Source: Colwellia sp. 39_35_sub15_T18 | Lineage (GTDB): Bacteria; Pseudomonadota; Gammaproteobacteria; Enterobacterales; Alteromonadaceae | Length of the DNA stretch: 64,000 bases | Assembly: GCA_002162675.1 (NCBI GenBank) | Contig: MAAE01000053.1 | Coordinates: forward strand, 1-64,000 | Direction: 5' to 3' | Shown: piece by piece, positions 55,995-64,000 of the stretch | How positions within the stretch are numbered: the stretch's first letter is position 1 | Layout of the letters: every line of letters begins with the position of its first letter | Notes under the pieces: model-generated | What the model was told of the DNA's origin: nothing | The model's input: the letters and a program-made list of their open reading frames with translations, nothing else | Databases searched by the model: none | Position numbers and translations under genes: made by a program

Positions 55995-56056
55995 ATATTC
56001 AGTCCTTGAATAGTTTGCTTGCGGGAAAGCATCCATTGTTATGCACTTGGTATAAT

Positions 56057-56090
56057 TTTAAGCATAGCCTATTTTTAGACTATGCTTAAA
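56057..56090. other. 11-bp perfect hairpin in divergent gap
   Basis: TTTAAGCATAG (56057-56067) and CTATGCTTAAA (56080-56090) are exact complements around a 12-nt loop, between the basic exported protein gene and ligE. There is no U tract on either strand, so an operator or repeat end is more likely than a terminator. Confidence 0.4.
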
Positions 56091-56102
56091 GTAATCACAG
56101 TT

Positions 56103-56190
56103 CTTCAGCTTAAAAATTATTACCACAGAGAACGCCGAGTTGTTACGCACGACACTGAAAGCAATAAAACATCGGTGGTGAACAATTACA
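56103..56190 (-). repeat. Dispersed palindromic repeat, copy C (short)
   Basis: Opposite orientation: CTTCAGCTTAAAAATTATTA, then CCACAGAG at the left and ATCGGTGGTGAACAATTAC at the right. It has both ends of the family but a different, short centre. It lies in the promoter region of the ligase gene. Confidence 0.6.
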
Positions 56191-56210
56191 ATTAATCATA
56201 TAAAACATGG

Positions 56211-57101
56211 ATGTTGATAATGCTTAAACACCAAGTACAAGCTTGCAGGGCCATCTGTTTACTCTTATTGCTTATCTGCTCTTCGCTAAGCGCACAAAAT
56301 ATCAAGCAGCCAAAACCGGCTATTCAACACGCAAAAACCTATAAAACTGTTGACGATATTAAAGCCTTTTGGCTTTCTGAAAAGCTTGATGGAATTCGAG
56401 GTTATTGGAATGGTAAACAGCTATTAACCCGGCAAGGCAATCTGATCCATAGCCCTAAATGGTTCACTCAACATTGGCCAGAAAACACCATGGATGGTGA
56501 ATTGTGGCTCGGCCGCGGGCAATTTCAACCAACACTTTCTTGCGTAATGAAAATAAATATTGATAATAATTGCTGGCAAAGAGTACGTTTTATGATTTTC
56601 GATTTACCCAAAAGCAACGAAACTTTCACTCTGCGAATAAAAGCGATGCAGCAATTAGTGAAGCAAACTAACTCGCCTTATTTACTTATGATCAAACAAT
56701 TCAAATTACAAAATAGCCAACAATTAGACAATAAGCTTAACAGCATTATCGCCCACCAAGGCGAAGGACTCATGTTACACCGAGGTAATGCCCATTATCA
56801 TGTTGGTAGAACGGCCAACATCATGAAGTTAAAAAAACATCAAGATGCAGAAGCAATCGTTATTGCACACATTGCGGGCAAGGGCAAATACACCGGAAAA
56901 CTTGGTGCCATAAAAGTCAAAACGCCAAGCGGCATTATTTTTAAGATTGGCTCTGGCTTTAATGATGCTGAACGGGAAAATCCCCCTGAAATTGGCAGCA
57001 CTATTACCTATAAATACAATGGTAAAACCCAAGCAGGCATACCAAGGTTTGCTCGATTCTTTAGAAAGAGGAATAGTGTTAGGAAAGGAATTGAACTGTA
57101 A
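56211..57101 (+). CDS. Periplasmic ATP-dependent DNA ligase (LigE type)
   Basis: 296 residues. A signal peptide (about 10-29, AICLLLLLICSSLSAQ) directs it to the periplasm. The minimal ligase core follows: motif I SEKLDGIRGYW with the adenylated Lys (about 58), motif III FMIFDLP, motif IV EGLMLHRG, motif V IMKLKKH, and an OB-fold ending KYNGKTQAG with AGIPRFARFFRKR. Such exported minimal ligases occur in many Proteobacteria and have been linked to DNA uptake or extracellular DNA in biofilms. The gene is complete; ATG 56220 is an alternative start. Confidence 0.92.
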   Translation: MLIMLKHQVQACRAICLLLLLICSSLSAQNIKQPKPAIQHAKTYKTVDDIKAFWLSEKLDGIRGYWNGKQLLTRQGNLIHSPKWFTQHWPENTMDGELWLGRGQFQPTLSCVMKINIDNNCWQRVRFMIFDLPKSNETFTLRIKAMQQLVKQTNSPYLLMIKQFKLQNSQQLDNKLNSIIAHQGEGLMLHRGNAHYHVGRTANIMKLKKHQDAEAIVIAHIAGKGKYTGKLGAIKVKTPSGIIFKIGSGFNDAERENPPEIGSTITYKYNGKTQAGIPRFARFFRKRNSVRKGIEL

Positions 57102-57106
57102 AGATA

Positions 57107-57250
57107 GTAACTATTTACCACCGAGCCGCAATGCTCCATAGAGGGCTCTTCGAGCCTACACAAAGGCTTTATCGCTTTCAGTGTCATGGTAGCACCTCGA
57201 TGCTCTCTACTTCGGTGCTCTCTGTGGTAATACTTTTTAAGCTGAATAAT
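57107..57250 (+). repeat. Dispersed palindromic repeat, copy D
   Basis: Begins GTAACTATTTACCACCGAGC, has GAGGGCTCTTCGAGCCTACA near the left and ends CTCTGTGGTAATACTTTTTA, then AGCTGAATAA. It fills the gap between ligE and the methyltransferase gene almost completely. Confidence 0.7.
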
Positions 57251-57260
57251 TACAAAAGTA

Positions 57261-58172
57261 TCAGTCTTTATGGTCTGCCGGCAGGTATGAAAAAATGAGT
57301 ACTTTTAATCCTTTACCCGCGTATGCTTCTTTAAAAACCTCGGGATTAGCAATGCGCTGCTCAAACACACAATCAGGACACTCACGCATTACTTCATCTT
57401 TTAAAAATTGTTCATCGAGATCAGGAGAATTTAAACATAACATTAACTTAGCGCCAGCATTCATCCACTGTGGAATACGACGAATTATTTTGGCGTAATC
57501 ACGCTCAATATTAACACTGCCTTTTTGAAACGAGGGTGGATCACAAACCAGCAAATCATATTTGCCATATTTTTTAATGCGGCTATTCGATTTAAAAATA
57601 TCAACACCTTCAAAGATAACCTGCTTGCCGTCTTTTTTTGCCAGCTTATTTAATTGCTGGTTCTCTCGCCCTTTACTTAGCGATACCTTACTTAAGTCAA
57701 TATTGACCACCTGACTGGCACCACCGGCTGTTGCAGCGACAGAAAATGCGCAGGTATAGGCAAACAAGTTCAGCACATTTTTATCTTTTGCCTGTTGGTA
57801 AATCCAAGAACGACCATTCGCCATATCTAAAAACAAACCGTTATTTTGTGTCTTGCCAAACTCAATATGATACGACAAGCCCTTTTCAGTCACGATAGTA
57901 CAATCAATGGCTTCACCTAATAACACTTGTGTGGGTGCAAATTTTTCATAGCGGCGTTGCACTTGCACACTACGACAAGCTGTGATTAGTGCCTGTAATG
58001 CTTGAGCCTGTGTTAGTAACCAATCTTCATCAACCTCGCTATACAAGGTAATTAAAATTACAGGTGATAACCAGTCAACATTAACATGTGATAAGTTTTT
58101 ATAGCCATGGCCTCGACCATGAAAAAGCCGTTGGCAATCAGTAAAATTTGTAGCAGAAATAAATTCAATCAT
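57261..58172 (-). CDS. Class I SAM-dependent methyltransferase, RlmI-like
   Basis: 303 residues. The Rossmann core has a modified motif I (VLNLFAYTCAFSVAAT, about 132), the acidic end of strand 2 (VNIDLSK) and the catalytic CDPPSF (about 213-218), as in 23S rRNA cytosine-C5 methyltransferases RlmI/RlmK. It lacks the N-terminal PUA domain of RlmI and is shorter, so substrate is uncertain. The N-terminal 110 residues fold as the small beta domain of this group. Repeat copy D lies downstream and a terminator upstream. Confidence 0.85.
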   Translation of the reverse strand: MIEFISATNFTDCQRLFHGRGHGYKNLSHVNVDWLSPVILITLYSEVDEDWLLTQAQALQALITACRSVQVQRRYEKFAPTQVLLGEAIDCTIVTEKGLSYHIEFGKTQNNGLFLDMANGRSWIYQQAKDKNVLNLFAYTCAFSVAATAGGASQVVNIDLSKVSLSKGRENQQLNKLAKKDGKQVIFEGVDIFKSNSRIKKYGKYDLLVCDPPSFQKGSVNIERDYAKIIRRIPQWMNAGAKLMLCLNSPDLDEQFLKDEVMRECPDCVFEQRIANPEVFKEAYAGKGLKVLIFSYLPADHKD

Positions 58173-58203
58173 GGGGGATATATAAAGAAGCAGTTATCAA
58201 AGT

Positions 58204-58236
58204 AAAAAGCCGAGCAATAATAACATTGCTCGGCTT
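58204..58236 (-). terminator. Terminator of the NSS transporter gene
   Basis: AAGCCGAGCAAT (58207-58218) and ATTGCTCGGCTT (58225-58236) form a strong 12-bp stem. A run of five A (58204-58208) gives a U tract on the minus strand. It follows the leftward transporter gene, with repeat copy E lodged in between. Confidence 0.75.
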
Positions 58237-58285
58237 AGTGTTTCAAAGTGTTTGTTCTCTTCTTAAGGTATAAAATTTTCACCAC

Positions 58286-58451
58286 TGTTTACCACAGAGC
58301 CGCAATGCTTCACCGAGGGCTCTTCGAGCCTACACAGAGGATTTATTATTCTCGGTATAGTGCGCAGCAAGGCCTACATGGATGTAGGTCACTTAGGTTA
58401 TGCATGGAACATATAATCTGCCTCTGTGATAATAATTTTTAAGCTGAATAA
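58286..58451 (+). repeat. Dispersed palindromic repeat, copy E
   Basis: About 166 bp from TTTACCACAGAGCCGC to TTTTTAAGCTGAATAA, with an internal CCTACATGGATGTAGG hairpin. Large parts are nearly identical to copy F at 60089-60258, which is inverted. The two bracket the transporter gene. It sits between the transporter stop codon and its terminator, inside the 3' untranslated region. Confidence 0.8.
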
Positions 58452-58469
58452 ATATAAACTCTCTACAAA

Positions 58470-59894
58470 TTAGAAGCCAAACAAACTCACCGCAAAGAAC
58501 TTCTGCGTGACCGTGTTAATAAAAATAATCAATACAATAGCAGGAATAAAAGTTCCCAATGAAAAGTTAATATATTTTTCTACCCATGAGCCAATATAAT
58601 TATCATTACCAAGGCTTAAATGTTCTGATAAGTTCTTTTTCTTCCAGCGATAACTAACAAAGACACACAGTAAAAAGCCATTTAACGGTAAAATAGTGTC
58701 GTAGAAAACATCATAAACAATATCAAAGAAAGATTTAGTGCTACCTGCATACGAAGTAAACTCCGTAAAGAAGGTCACCATACCAAAAGAAACCGTGGCA
58801 AATACCGTTAAAACACCCGCGGTCATCAATAAAATAGATAAGGCTTTTTTACGACTATGGCATTTCTCGGTCACTAAATAAGACACTGGCACTTCCATGA
58901 TTGAAACTAAGGAAGTAATGGCCGCAAAAAACACTAAAATAAAGAAGAAGGCAGCAACAGCGCTCGCGCCGATATAACCAATAGAGGCTTGTAAGGCTAA
59001 AAATATTTTTGGCAAGAAAGTGAATATTAATGATACTGAACTATCACTCAGCTCACTGGGGTTAACATTAGGATTAAATGAAAATACTGCTGGTAAAATC
59101 ATTAAACCAGCAACGAAAGCGACGCCAGTATCAGTGATAGCCACTAACTTTGCCGAATTCGGAATATTAGTTTGGTTATTAATATACGAACCGTAGGTTA
59201 TTAAAATACCCATACCCAATGACAGAGAGAAAAACGCTTGTGATAACGCACCATTAATAACACTCGGCGTTATTTTACTGAAATCAGGTATCAAGAAAAA
59301 TTTCACTCCTGCCATGGCATTATCAAGAGTCAAAACAAAAATAACCATGATAATTAACATAACAAACAAAGCAGGCATTAAGGTTTTAGCCGCTTTTTCA
59401 ATGCCGTCTTTTACGCCAGCAACCAAAATAAAATTCACAATAGCCGCCACAACGGCCATGGCAACAAACAAATATGGGCTATTAACAAATTCACCAAACC
59501 CTGCGCTACTCGCTAAGTAATCCAAGTTACCTGAAAGGGTTAGCACAATATAACCAAAAAGCCACACCGTAATAACCATGTAAAATACCGCGATCATAAA
59601 AGGCGTTAATACCCCTAATAAACCTGCAGCCCCCCACAAAGAGCTATTACCACTTAATTTTTTATAAGCCCCGACAGGCTCTTTGGCTGTTTTTCTGCCT
59701 ACAGCCATTTCAGCAATCATCACCGGCAGACAAATTAAAAAAACAAACAGCGCATACAAAAGCAAGAATGCCCCACCACCATTTTTAGCCGCATTGACCG
59801 GAAAGCCAACTAAATTACCAATACCGACAGCAGAGCCTGCCGCAGCGAGAATAAAACCAATACGGGAGCTAAAATGCTCTCTAGATGCGCTCAT
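58470..59894 (-). CDS. Sodium-dependent transporter, NSS (SNF) family
   Basis: 474 residues with about 11-12 membrane helices. The N-terminus carries the family signature RIGFILAAAGSAVGIGNLVG (about 9-28), whose unwound helix 1 binds sodium and substrate, and GGAFLLLYALFVFLICLP follows. NSS proteins import amino acids or related compounds with sodium. The usual Trp of the G-N-x-W-R-F motif is Leu-Val-Gly-Phe here, a variant of many bacterial members. The substrate cannot be read. A 16-bp palindrome lies 31 bp upstream of the ATG. Inverted repeat copies E and F flank the gene. Confidence 0.92.
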   Translation of the reverse strand: MSASREHFSSRIGFILAAAGSAVGIGNLVGFPVNAAKNGGGAFLLLYALFVFLICLPVMIAEMAVGRKTAKEPVGAYKKLSGNSSLWGAAGLLGVLTPFMIAVFYMVITVWLFGYIVLTLSGNLDYLASSAGFGEFVNSPYLFVAMAVVAAIVNFILVAGVKDGIEKAAKTLMPALFVMLIIMVIFVLTLDNAMAGVKFFLIPDFSKITPSVINGALSQAFFSLSLGMGILITYGSYINNQTNIPNSAKLVAITDTGVAFVAGLMILPAVFSFNPNVNPSELSDSSVSLIFTFLPKIFLALQASIGYIGASAVAAFFFILVFFAAITSLVSIMEVPVSYLVTEKCHSRKKALSILLMTAGVLTVFATVSFGMVTFFTEFTSYAGSTKSFFDIVYDVFYDTILPLNGFLLCVFVSYRWKKKNLSEHLSLGNDNYIGSWVEKYINFSLGTFIPAIVLIIFINTVTQKFFAVSLFGF

Positions 59895-59924
59895 AAACTT
59901 CCTTCGTTTGTACTTATTATAATT

Positions 59925-59940
59925 TTAATTGATCAATTAA
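59925..59940. promoter_or_regulatory. 16-bp palindrome upstream of the transporter gene
   Basis: TTAATTGATCAATTAA is a perfect palindrome ending 31 bp before the start codon, in an A/T-rich promoter region. It is a candidate operator. The remainder of the gap 59895-60267 holds repeat copy F and no gene. Confidence 0.45.
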
Positions 59941-60088
59941 TGATTTTTATAAATCTATCGTTTTTATATTTTAAAGCCGCTTGATGCTAACAAGCTTTAT
60001 TATTTTTGTCTTCTTTCAAGGCCGGTAAAAAAACTACGAAGTGTATAGTATTTTGTCCACTTCACCTTTAACTTGTCTATTTTGTATT

Positions 60089-60258
60089 TATTCAGCTGAG
60101 AAATATTTACCACAGAGGCAGATTATATGCTCCATGCATAACCTAAGTGACCTACATCCATGTAGGCCTTGCTGCGCACTACACCAAAAATAACCAAGTC
60201 TCCGTGTAGGCTCGAAGAGCCCTCGGTGAAGCATCGCGGCTCGGTGGTGAACAGTTAC
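60089..60258 (-). repeat. Dispersed palindromic repeat, copy F
   Basis: Inverted relative to copy E. From the left it reads TTATTCAGCTGAGAAATATT, then ACCACAGAGGCAG, and it ends GGCTCGGTGGTGAACAGTTAC. The central block TGCATAACCTAAGTGACCTA and the CCTACATCCATGTAGG hairpin are shared with copy E. Confidence 0.8.
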
Positions 60259-60267
60259 TCTACTTTA

Positions 60268-61110
60268 TTATCTAGAAAATAATTTTGGATTCATCACCGT
60301 TAAAATACCTGTTGCATCATTTGCTGAAATTTCAGCAACTTGATCAATATCTTCTTTACTCAACTTTAAACTTTGGCACAAAAATTCATCAATGACTTCA
60401 TCATAGTCAAACTCACCTTCATGACTATCGAGTAAGGCAAGCCTTGAAGCCAAGTTTAATACTTTGACATCTTTATTGATTTGCTCACTTTGTGCTTGGT
60501 TGAAATGACGAATAGGAAGAATGATTTTTTCTGGCAATTGCCAAATCTTAAGTAATTCAGCCGAAATATCCGTATAAGTATAACCTAACGCTAATTCTTG
60601 CAGGGCCCAAGGCAAATTATCACTATGGTATTGCTCACATTGCTTGGCAATTTCAGGGGTTATTTTTGCCACTAACAACTCACCAAAATTTTGCAATAAA
60701 CCCGCGACAAACAAGCGTTCAATATCTTTAATTCCTGCTTTAATCGCTAAGTTTTTGGTCACTAAACCACAATAAATACTCATACGCCAAAAACGTTTTA
60801 AGTTAATGGCTTGGTTTTCAAAATGCTTAAAAGCTGACGCAGCAACATCTACTAGCATCATGTTATAAATGGCTTGCGTACCAATAATGGTGATTGCACG
60901 TGATATTGTGCTTATTTCGCCAGGAAAATGATAAATGGCACTATTCGCTATTTGCAATAATCGAGAAGTCATAGAAGGGTCAACACTGATCACATCAGCA
61001 AAATCACTGATCACTGAATTTTCGTCTTCCATCAAAGCTTTCACTTTAAAACAAGCATCAGGCAAGGCAAAAGAGCCATTCGCTTGCAAAGCGTATTCGT
61101 ATGCGTTCAT
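60268..61110 (-). CDS. HDOD-domain signalling protein, paralogue
   Basis: 280 residues, same build as the protein at 51635-52480: an MNAYEYALQANGSFALPD start, then the HDOD segments VISVDPSMTSRLLQIANSAIY, ISRAITIIGTQAIYNMML and LFVAGLLQNFGELLVA. No output domain is present. It is followed leftward by repeat copy F and preceded by the Lrp-type gene, in the same direction. Function in regulation is inferred from the family. Confidence 0.9.
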   Translation of the reverse strand: MNAYEYALQANGSFALPDACFKVKALMEDENSVISDFADVISVDPSMTSRLLQIANSAIYHFPGEISTISRAITIIGTQAIYNMMLVDVAASAFKHFENQAINLKRFWRMSIYCGLVTKNLAIKAGIKDIERLFVAGLLQNFGELLVAKITPEIAKQCEQYHSDNLPWALQELALGYTYTDISAELLKIWQLPEKIILPIRHFNQAQSEQINKDVKVLNLASRLALLDSHEGEFDYDEVIDEFLCQSLKLSKEDIDQVAEISANDATGILTVMNPKLFSR

Positions 61111-61156
61111 AAGAATCCTTAATTATTGAAAATTGTCCTCGCTCAGTATATGCCGT

Positions 61157-61627
61157 TTATTCAAACGGCACACCAGCATCTTCTTTGATATGCTCAGTAG
61201 CAATATAAGTATGAGTGTGCGATATAGCGGGTAAACCAGCAACTTTTTCCAAAATCAATCGATAACTATCCATATTGATAAAGCGTATTTTAAGTAAGTA
61301 ATCATAACCTCCAGCCACTAAATGACATTCAGCTATTTCCTTTATGTTCACCACTTCGGCTTTAAATAACTTAAAAACATCCGCGGTAGTTCTGTCTAGC
61401 GTTACCTGAATAAAGGCTGTCATTCCATAATTAAGCTTACTGGCATCCAATAATGCCGCATAACGTTTAATATAGCCCTCAGCTTCTAAGCGCTTAACTC
61501 TATCCAAACATGGGCTAGCACTTAAATTAACCTTTTGAGCTAATTCAACATTAGTAATTCGACCATCTGCTTGTAGCGTTTTTAAAATGGTCATATCGAT
61601 ACGATCTAAGGATTTTGTTTTGTTCAT
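61157..61627 (-). CDS. Lrp/AsnC-family regulator, possible PutR
   Basis: 156 residues. An N-terminal winged HTH (IDMTILKTLQADGRITNVEL, then AQKVNLSASPCLDRVKRLE, about 10-50) is joined to the RAM ligand-binding domain (about 70-150, with HLVAGGYDYLLKIRF). Lrp-type proteins sense amino acids, and those beside putA in several Proteobacteria respond to proline. Here it lies 195 bp downstream of putA on the same strand, so control of putA is plausible but not shown. Confidence 0.9.
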   Translation of the reverse strand: MNKTKSLDRIDMTILKTLQADGRITNVELAQKVNLSASPCLDRVKRLEAEGYIKRYAALLDASKLNYGMTAFIQVTLDRTTADVFKLFKAEVVNIKEIAECHLVAGGYDYLLKIRFINMDSYRLILEKVAGLPAISHTHTYIATEHIKEDAGVPFE

Positions 61628-61821
61628 TATCTAAAGCACAATGATTTATAGTGGCTAAAATAAATAATGCCATAGATTTAACGAATAGGAAATAAAAAGC
61701 TAGCACCATCATACGAGCGATAATTAGCATAAAAGGTAACGAACATGAAAAATGGCGAGTATGAAAAGTGGCGAGTGACAAAAGCATCACACGCCCAGTA
61801 AATTGTCTTAATAACCCGTCA

Positions 61822-64000
61822 CTATTCTTCTTCAATCAAGGTCATTAGCGAGGTATTACCGCCTGATGCCGTGGTATCAATACTAATGGTTTTTTCGGTT
61901 AGCAGGCGCTGAATTAAGTTATCAGAGTATTCAGAGGTGATAACAGGTAAGATTGCTCCTTGGCGCTCGGAGAGTTTTTCACTCATGTAATGCTTACGAT
62001 CACAGTTACTGTCAACAACAACCCCGGCTAATGTAGGATAAGCAAGCATAGTTTCTAAATGGCAAAGCTTTGCTACTTGTAATACATTTTCCCCAGCATC
62101 TGTCGACAAAAACTTATCTCTAAACGCAAGTCCTTCTTCATAAAAAAGATCAGAAACGACCGAAATAACGGTATTGCCTGTTGCTAAAGCCGTCACTAAC
62201 GACATGACCCAAAAATCAAAACTAACATTCTGATCTGCAAAGCAAATTATCGTACCTCTATTTTCTAAATAAAGAATGTTCGACTCACCTGTTGGCCCTG
62301 GTAATGTTTGCGGTTTTTTTAACCGTTTTTCAATCTTAATTAATTGATCACGCGCCGAAACTAAAGTGCGGTTTAAATCATCAGCGAAGTCTTCAACAAT
62401 TTCAACATGAGCAATTTTAGCCAATAACTGACGAACACAAGAAATACGGTTATTAAGCCCGGTTAAACGCCACTCTTTTTCAGCTTTATCCGCTCTTTTC
62501 ATTAATTTTTTAGCCACTTCTTGGGCCTGAAGATCTCCTGCTAAAGCGATAGCTTGCGAAGGTAAGAAGTTAAATCCCTCTTCATCTGGCGTCGCTTTTT
62601 CAACCACTAAACGACTTAAATAATTTGGCCCGCCGGCTTTTGGCCCAGTGCCCGATAAACCGCGACCACCAAAGGGTTGCACACCGACAATAGCACCAAT
62701 CATGTTTCTATTAATATAAACATTACCTGCTCGTGAAAGCCTAGCTAGTTCAATGGCTCTGTGTTCAATGCGAGTATGAATACCCATGGTTAAACCAAAA
62801 CCTGTACCATTAATTTTTTCTATTACTTGTTCAATTTCATTGCCTTTGAAACGAACAATATGTACACAAGGTCCAAACACTTCCTTAGTCAACACACTAA
62901 TATCATTAATTTCATACAAGCGTGGCGCAAAAAAGAAATGACCATCAACCTCAGGTATTTCATTAGCGCTCTGGCCGCCAAACAACTCACATTGATATAA
63001 CAGCTTGCCATTGGTTTTCATGTAATCGGCATGAGCATGTAAAGCATCAAGGGCTTTTTGATCTATTACAGGGCCAATATCTGTGCTTAATTTGGCGGGA
63101 TCACCAATATGTAATTCAGCCAAAGCCCCTTTGAGCATAGTAATGACATTATCGGAAATATCTTCTTGTAAAAATAATACTCTTAAGGCGGAGCAGCGCT
63201 GTCCTGCCGATTGAAACCCTGACGAAATAACATCATCCACCACTTGCTCTGGCAGAGCCGTTGAATCAACAACCATACAGTTTTGGCCACCGGTTTCAGC
63301 AATAAATGGCACTTGATCACCACCACGCTCAGCTAAGGTTTGAGAAATTCGTGTACCTGTTTCGGTAGAGCCGGTAAACATAACAGCCGCAATTCGTTCA
63401 TCTGGCACTATGGTGCTACCAACAGCACTGCCACGAGCAATAACTGCTTGCACCACGTTTACAGGTAACCCTACAGACTGCATCAACTCAATAGTACGTA
63501 AGGCAATAAGACCTGTTTGCTCGGCAGGTTTTGCTAAGACGGTATTACCAGTGGCAATAGCGGCGGCTACTTGTCCTAAAAATATCGCTAAGGGGAAATT
63601 CCACGGGCTAATACAAAGTACCACGCCGCGCGCTTCAAGGCGCTCATCCTTACTTTGTTCAATAACACGCGCAGCATAGTAACGGCAAAAATCAACCGCT
63701 TCGCGCACTTCATCAACGCCGTCTTGAGCAACTTTACCCGCTTCTTTAATACACAAAGCAATGAGTTCATCACGATGGCGCTCTAAAATATCAGCAATAC
63801 GACATAATAGTGCCGCACGTTCCGTTACTGGTGTTTTTGACCATGAAGCAAAAGCCGCTTGGGCATTGTCAATCATCACCAACTTTTCTTCTTTATTGTG
63901 GTGATAATGAAAACCAATAATTTCGCTATGATTTGCTGGGTTTTTTACCGCATTAGCACCATCAGGCACATCATTTTTATTCAATAAATTATCTACAAAC
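61822..64000 (-). CDS. putA: Bifunctional proline dehydrogenase/P5C dehydrogenase PutA, C-terminal part
   Basis: The frame is open to the right edge, so only the last 726 residues or so are visible; full PutA is usually over 1000. The visible part is the glutamate-semialdehyde (P5C) dehydrogenase domain: SPWNFPLAIFLGQ, the general base Glu in FIAETGGQNC and the catalytic Cys in SAGQRCSALRVL, then GIHTR and GGRGLSGTGPKAGGP. A C-terminal ALDH-like tail of about 200 residues ends with GGNTSLMTLIEEE, the conserved oligomer/channel-sealing flap of type B/C PutA. The proline dehydrogenase domain should lie beyond position 64000. TTG at 63984 is internal, not a start. It oxidises proline to glutamate. 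Confidence 0.95.
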   Translation of the reverse strand, partial: FVDNLLNKNDVPDGANAVKNPANHSEIIGFHYHHNKEEKLVMIDNAQAAFASWSKTPVTERAALLCRIADILERHRDELIALCIKEAGKVAQDGVDEVREAVDFCRYYAARVIEQSKDERLEARGVVLCISPWNFPLAIFLGQVAAAIATGNTVLAKPAEQTGLIALRTIELMQSVGLPVNVVQAVIARGSAVGSTIVPDERIAAVMFTGSTETGTRISQTLAERGGDQVPFIAETGGQNCMVVDSTALPEQVVDDVISSGFQSAGQRCSALRVLFLQEDISDNVITMLKGALAELHIGDPAKLSTDIGPVIDQKALDALHAHADYMKTNGKLLYQCELFGGQSANEIPEVDGHFFFAPRLYEINDISVLTKEVFGPCVHIVRFKGNEIEQVIEKINGTGFGLTMGIHTRIEHRAIELARLSRAGNVYINRNMIGAIVGVQPFGGRGLSGTGPKAGGPNYLSRLVVEKATPDEEGFNFLPSQAIALAGDLQAQEVAKKLMKRADKAEKEWRLTGLNNRISCVRQLLAKIAHVEIVEDFADDLNRTLVSARDQLIKIEKRLKKPQTLPGPTGESNILYLENRGTIICFADQNVSFDFWVMSLVTALATGNTVISVVSDLFYEEGLAFRDKFLSTDAGENVLQVAKLCHLETMLAYPTLAGVVVDSNCDRKHYMSEKLSERQGAILPVITSEYSDNLIQRLLTEKTISIDTTASGGNTSLMTLIEEE

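Noticed and set aside
61551-61835. 94-codon frame between putA and the Lrp-type gene
   Set aside because: It overlaps both genes in another frame and has no start context or recognisable protein.

Overview
The window looks like chromosomal DNA of a marine gammaproteobacterium of the Alteromonadales, most like Colwellia or Thalassotalea. The evidence is an AT-rich genome, gene order shared with Escherichia coli around rapA-rluA-djlA-lptD-surA-pdxA-rsmA-apaH, a cold-shock gene with a long leader, and many short palindromic intergenic repeats. The assignment is by protein resemblance and gene order only; no database search was possible.

Region 1 (1 to about 10185) is one end of a mobile island whose left end lies outside the window. 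It carries the start of a superfamily 2 helicase gene, a small unknown gene, a divergent XRE regulator with a palindromic operator, a small membrane ORF coupled to a complete PIN-PhoH ATPase gene, and a four-gene operon encoding three large tyrosine-recombinase-like proteins and one small helical protein. The operon lies at the island tip. The island sits inside a second, chromosomal phoH-like gene (10114-11151), which is cut off just after its Walker A half. The island therefore appears to break a phoH gene while bringing its own recoded full-length phoH. This is the most unusual system in the window.

Region 2 (11413-24000) is conserved housekeeping: rapA, rluA, a DUF3530 exported protein, djlA, lptD, surA, pdxA, rsmA and apaH. 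The apaG gene usually found before apaH is absent. Region 3 (24142-31728) holds a chemoreceptor, a TonB-dependent receptor, a cold-shock protein with a consensus promoter and a leader of about 180 nt, a CYTH phosphatase and a YgiM-like SH3 protein. Region 4 (31757-35553) is a surface polysaccharide group: GT4 glycosyltransferase, CDP-glycerol transferase-like protein and Wzi. Region 5 (35611-40887) is leuABCD, preceded by a leucine-rich leader peptide and an attenuator. It is followed by nudC, a fused GspA-GspB ATPase and cca.

Region 6 (45072-51389) is a bacteriocin cluster: an HlyD adaptor, a double-glycine precursor peptide, a 51-residue two-helix membrane protein that is a candidate immunity protein, an exported S9 peptidase, and a C39-peptidase ABC exporter. 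Directly behind it lies an inverted, diverged fragment of the cca 3' end, a scar of horizontal exchange.

Region 7 (51635-64000) contains two paralogous HDOD genes, a MITE, DUF2797, arfB with a broken partial duplicate, a GIY-YIG protein, DUF3581, a periplasmic LigE-type ligase, an RlmI-like methyltransferase, an NSS-family transporter bracketed by inverted repeats, an Lrp-type regulator and the C-terminal part of putA. At least six copies of one dispersed palindromic repeat family lie between genes in the window.
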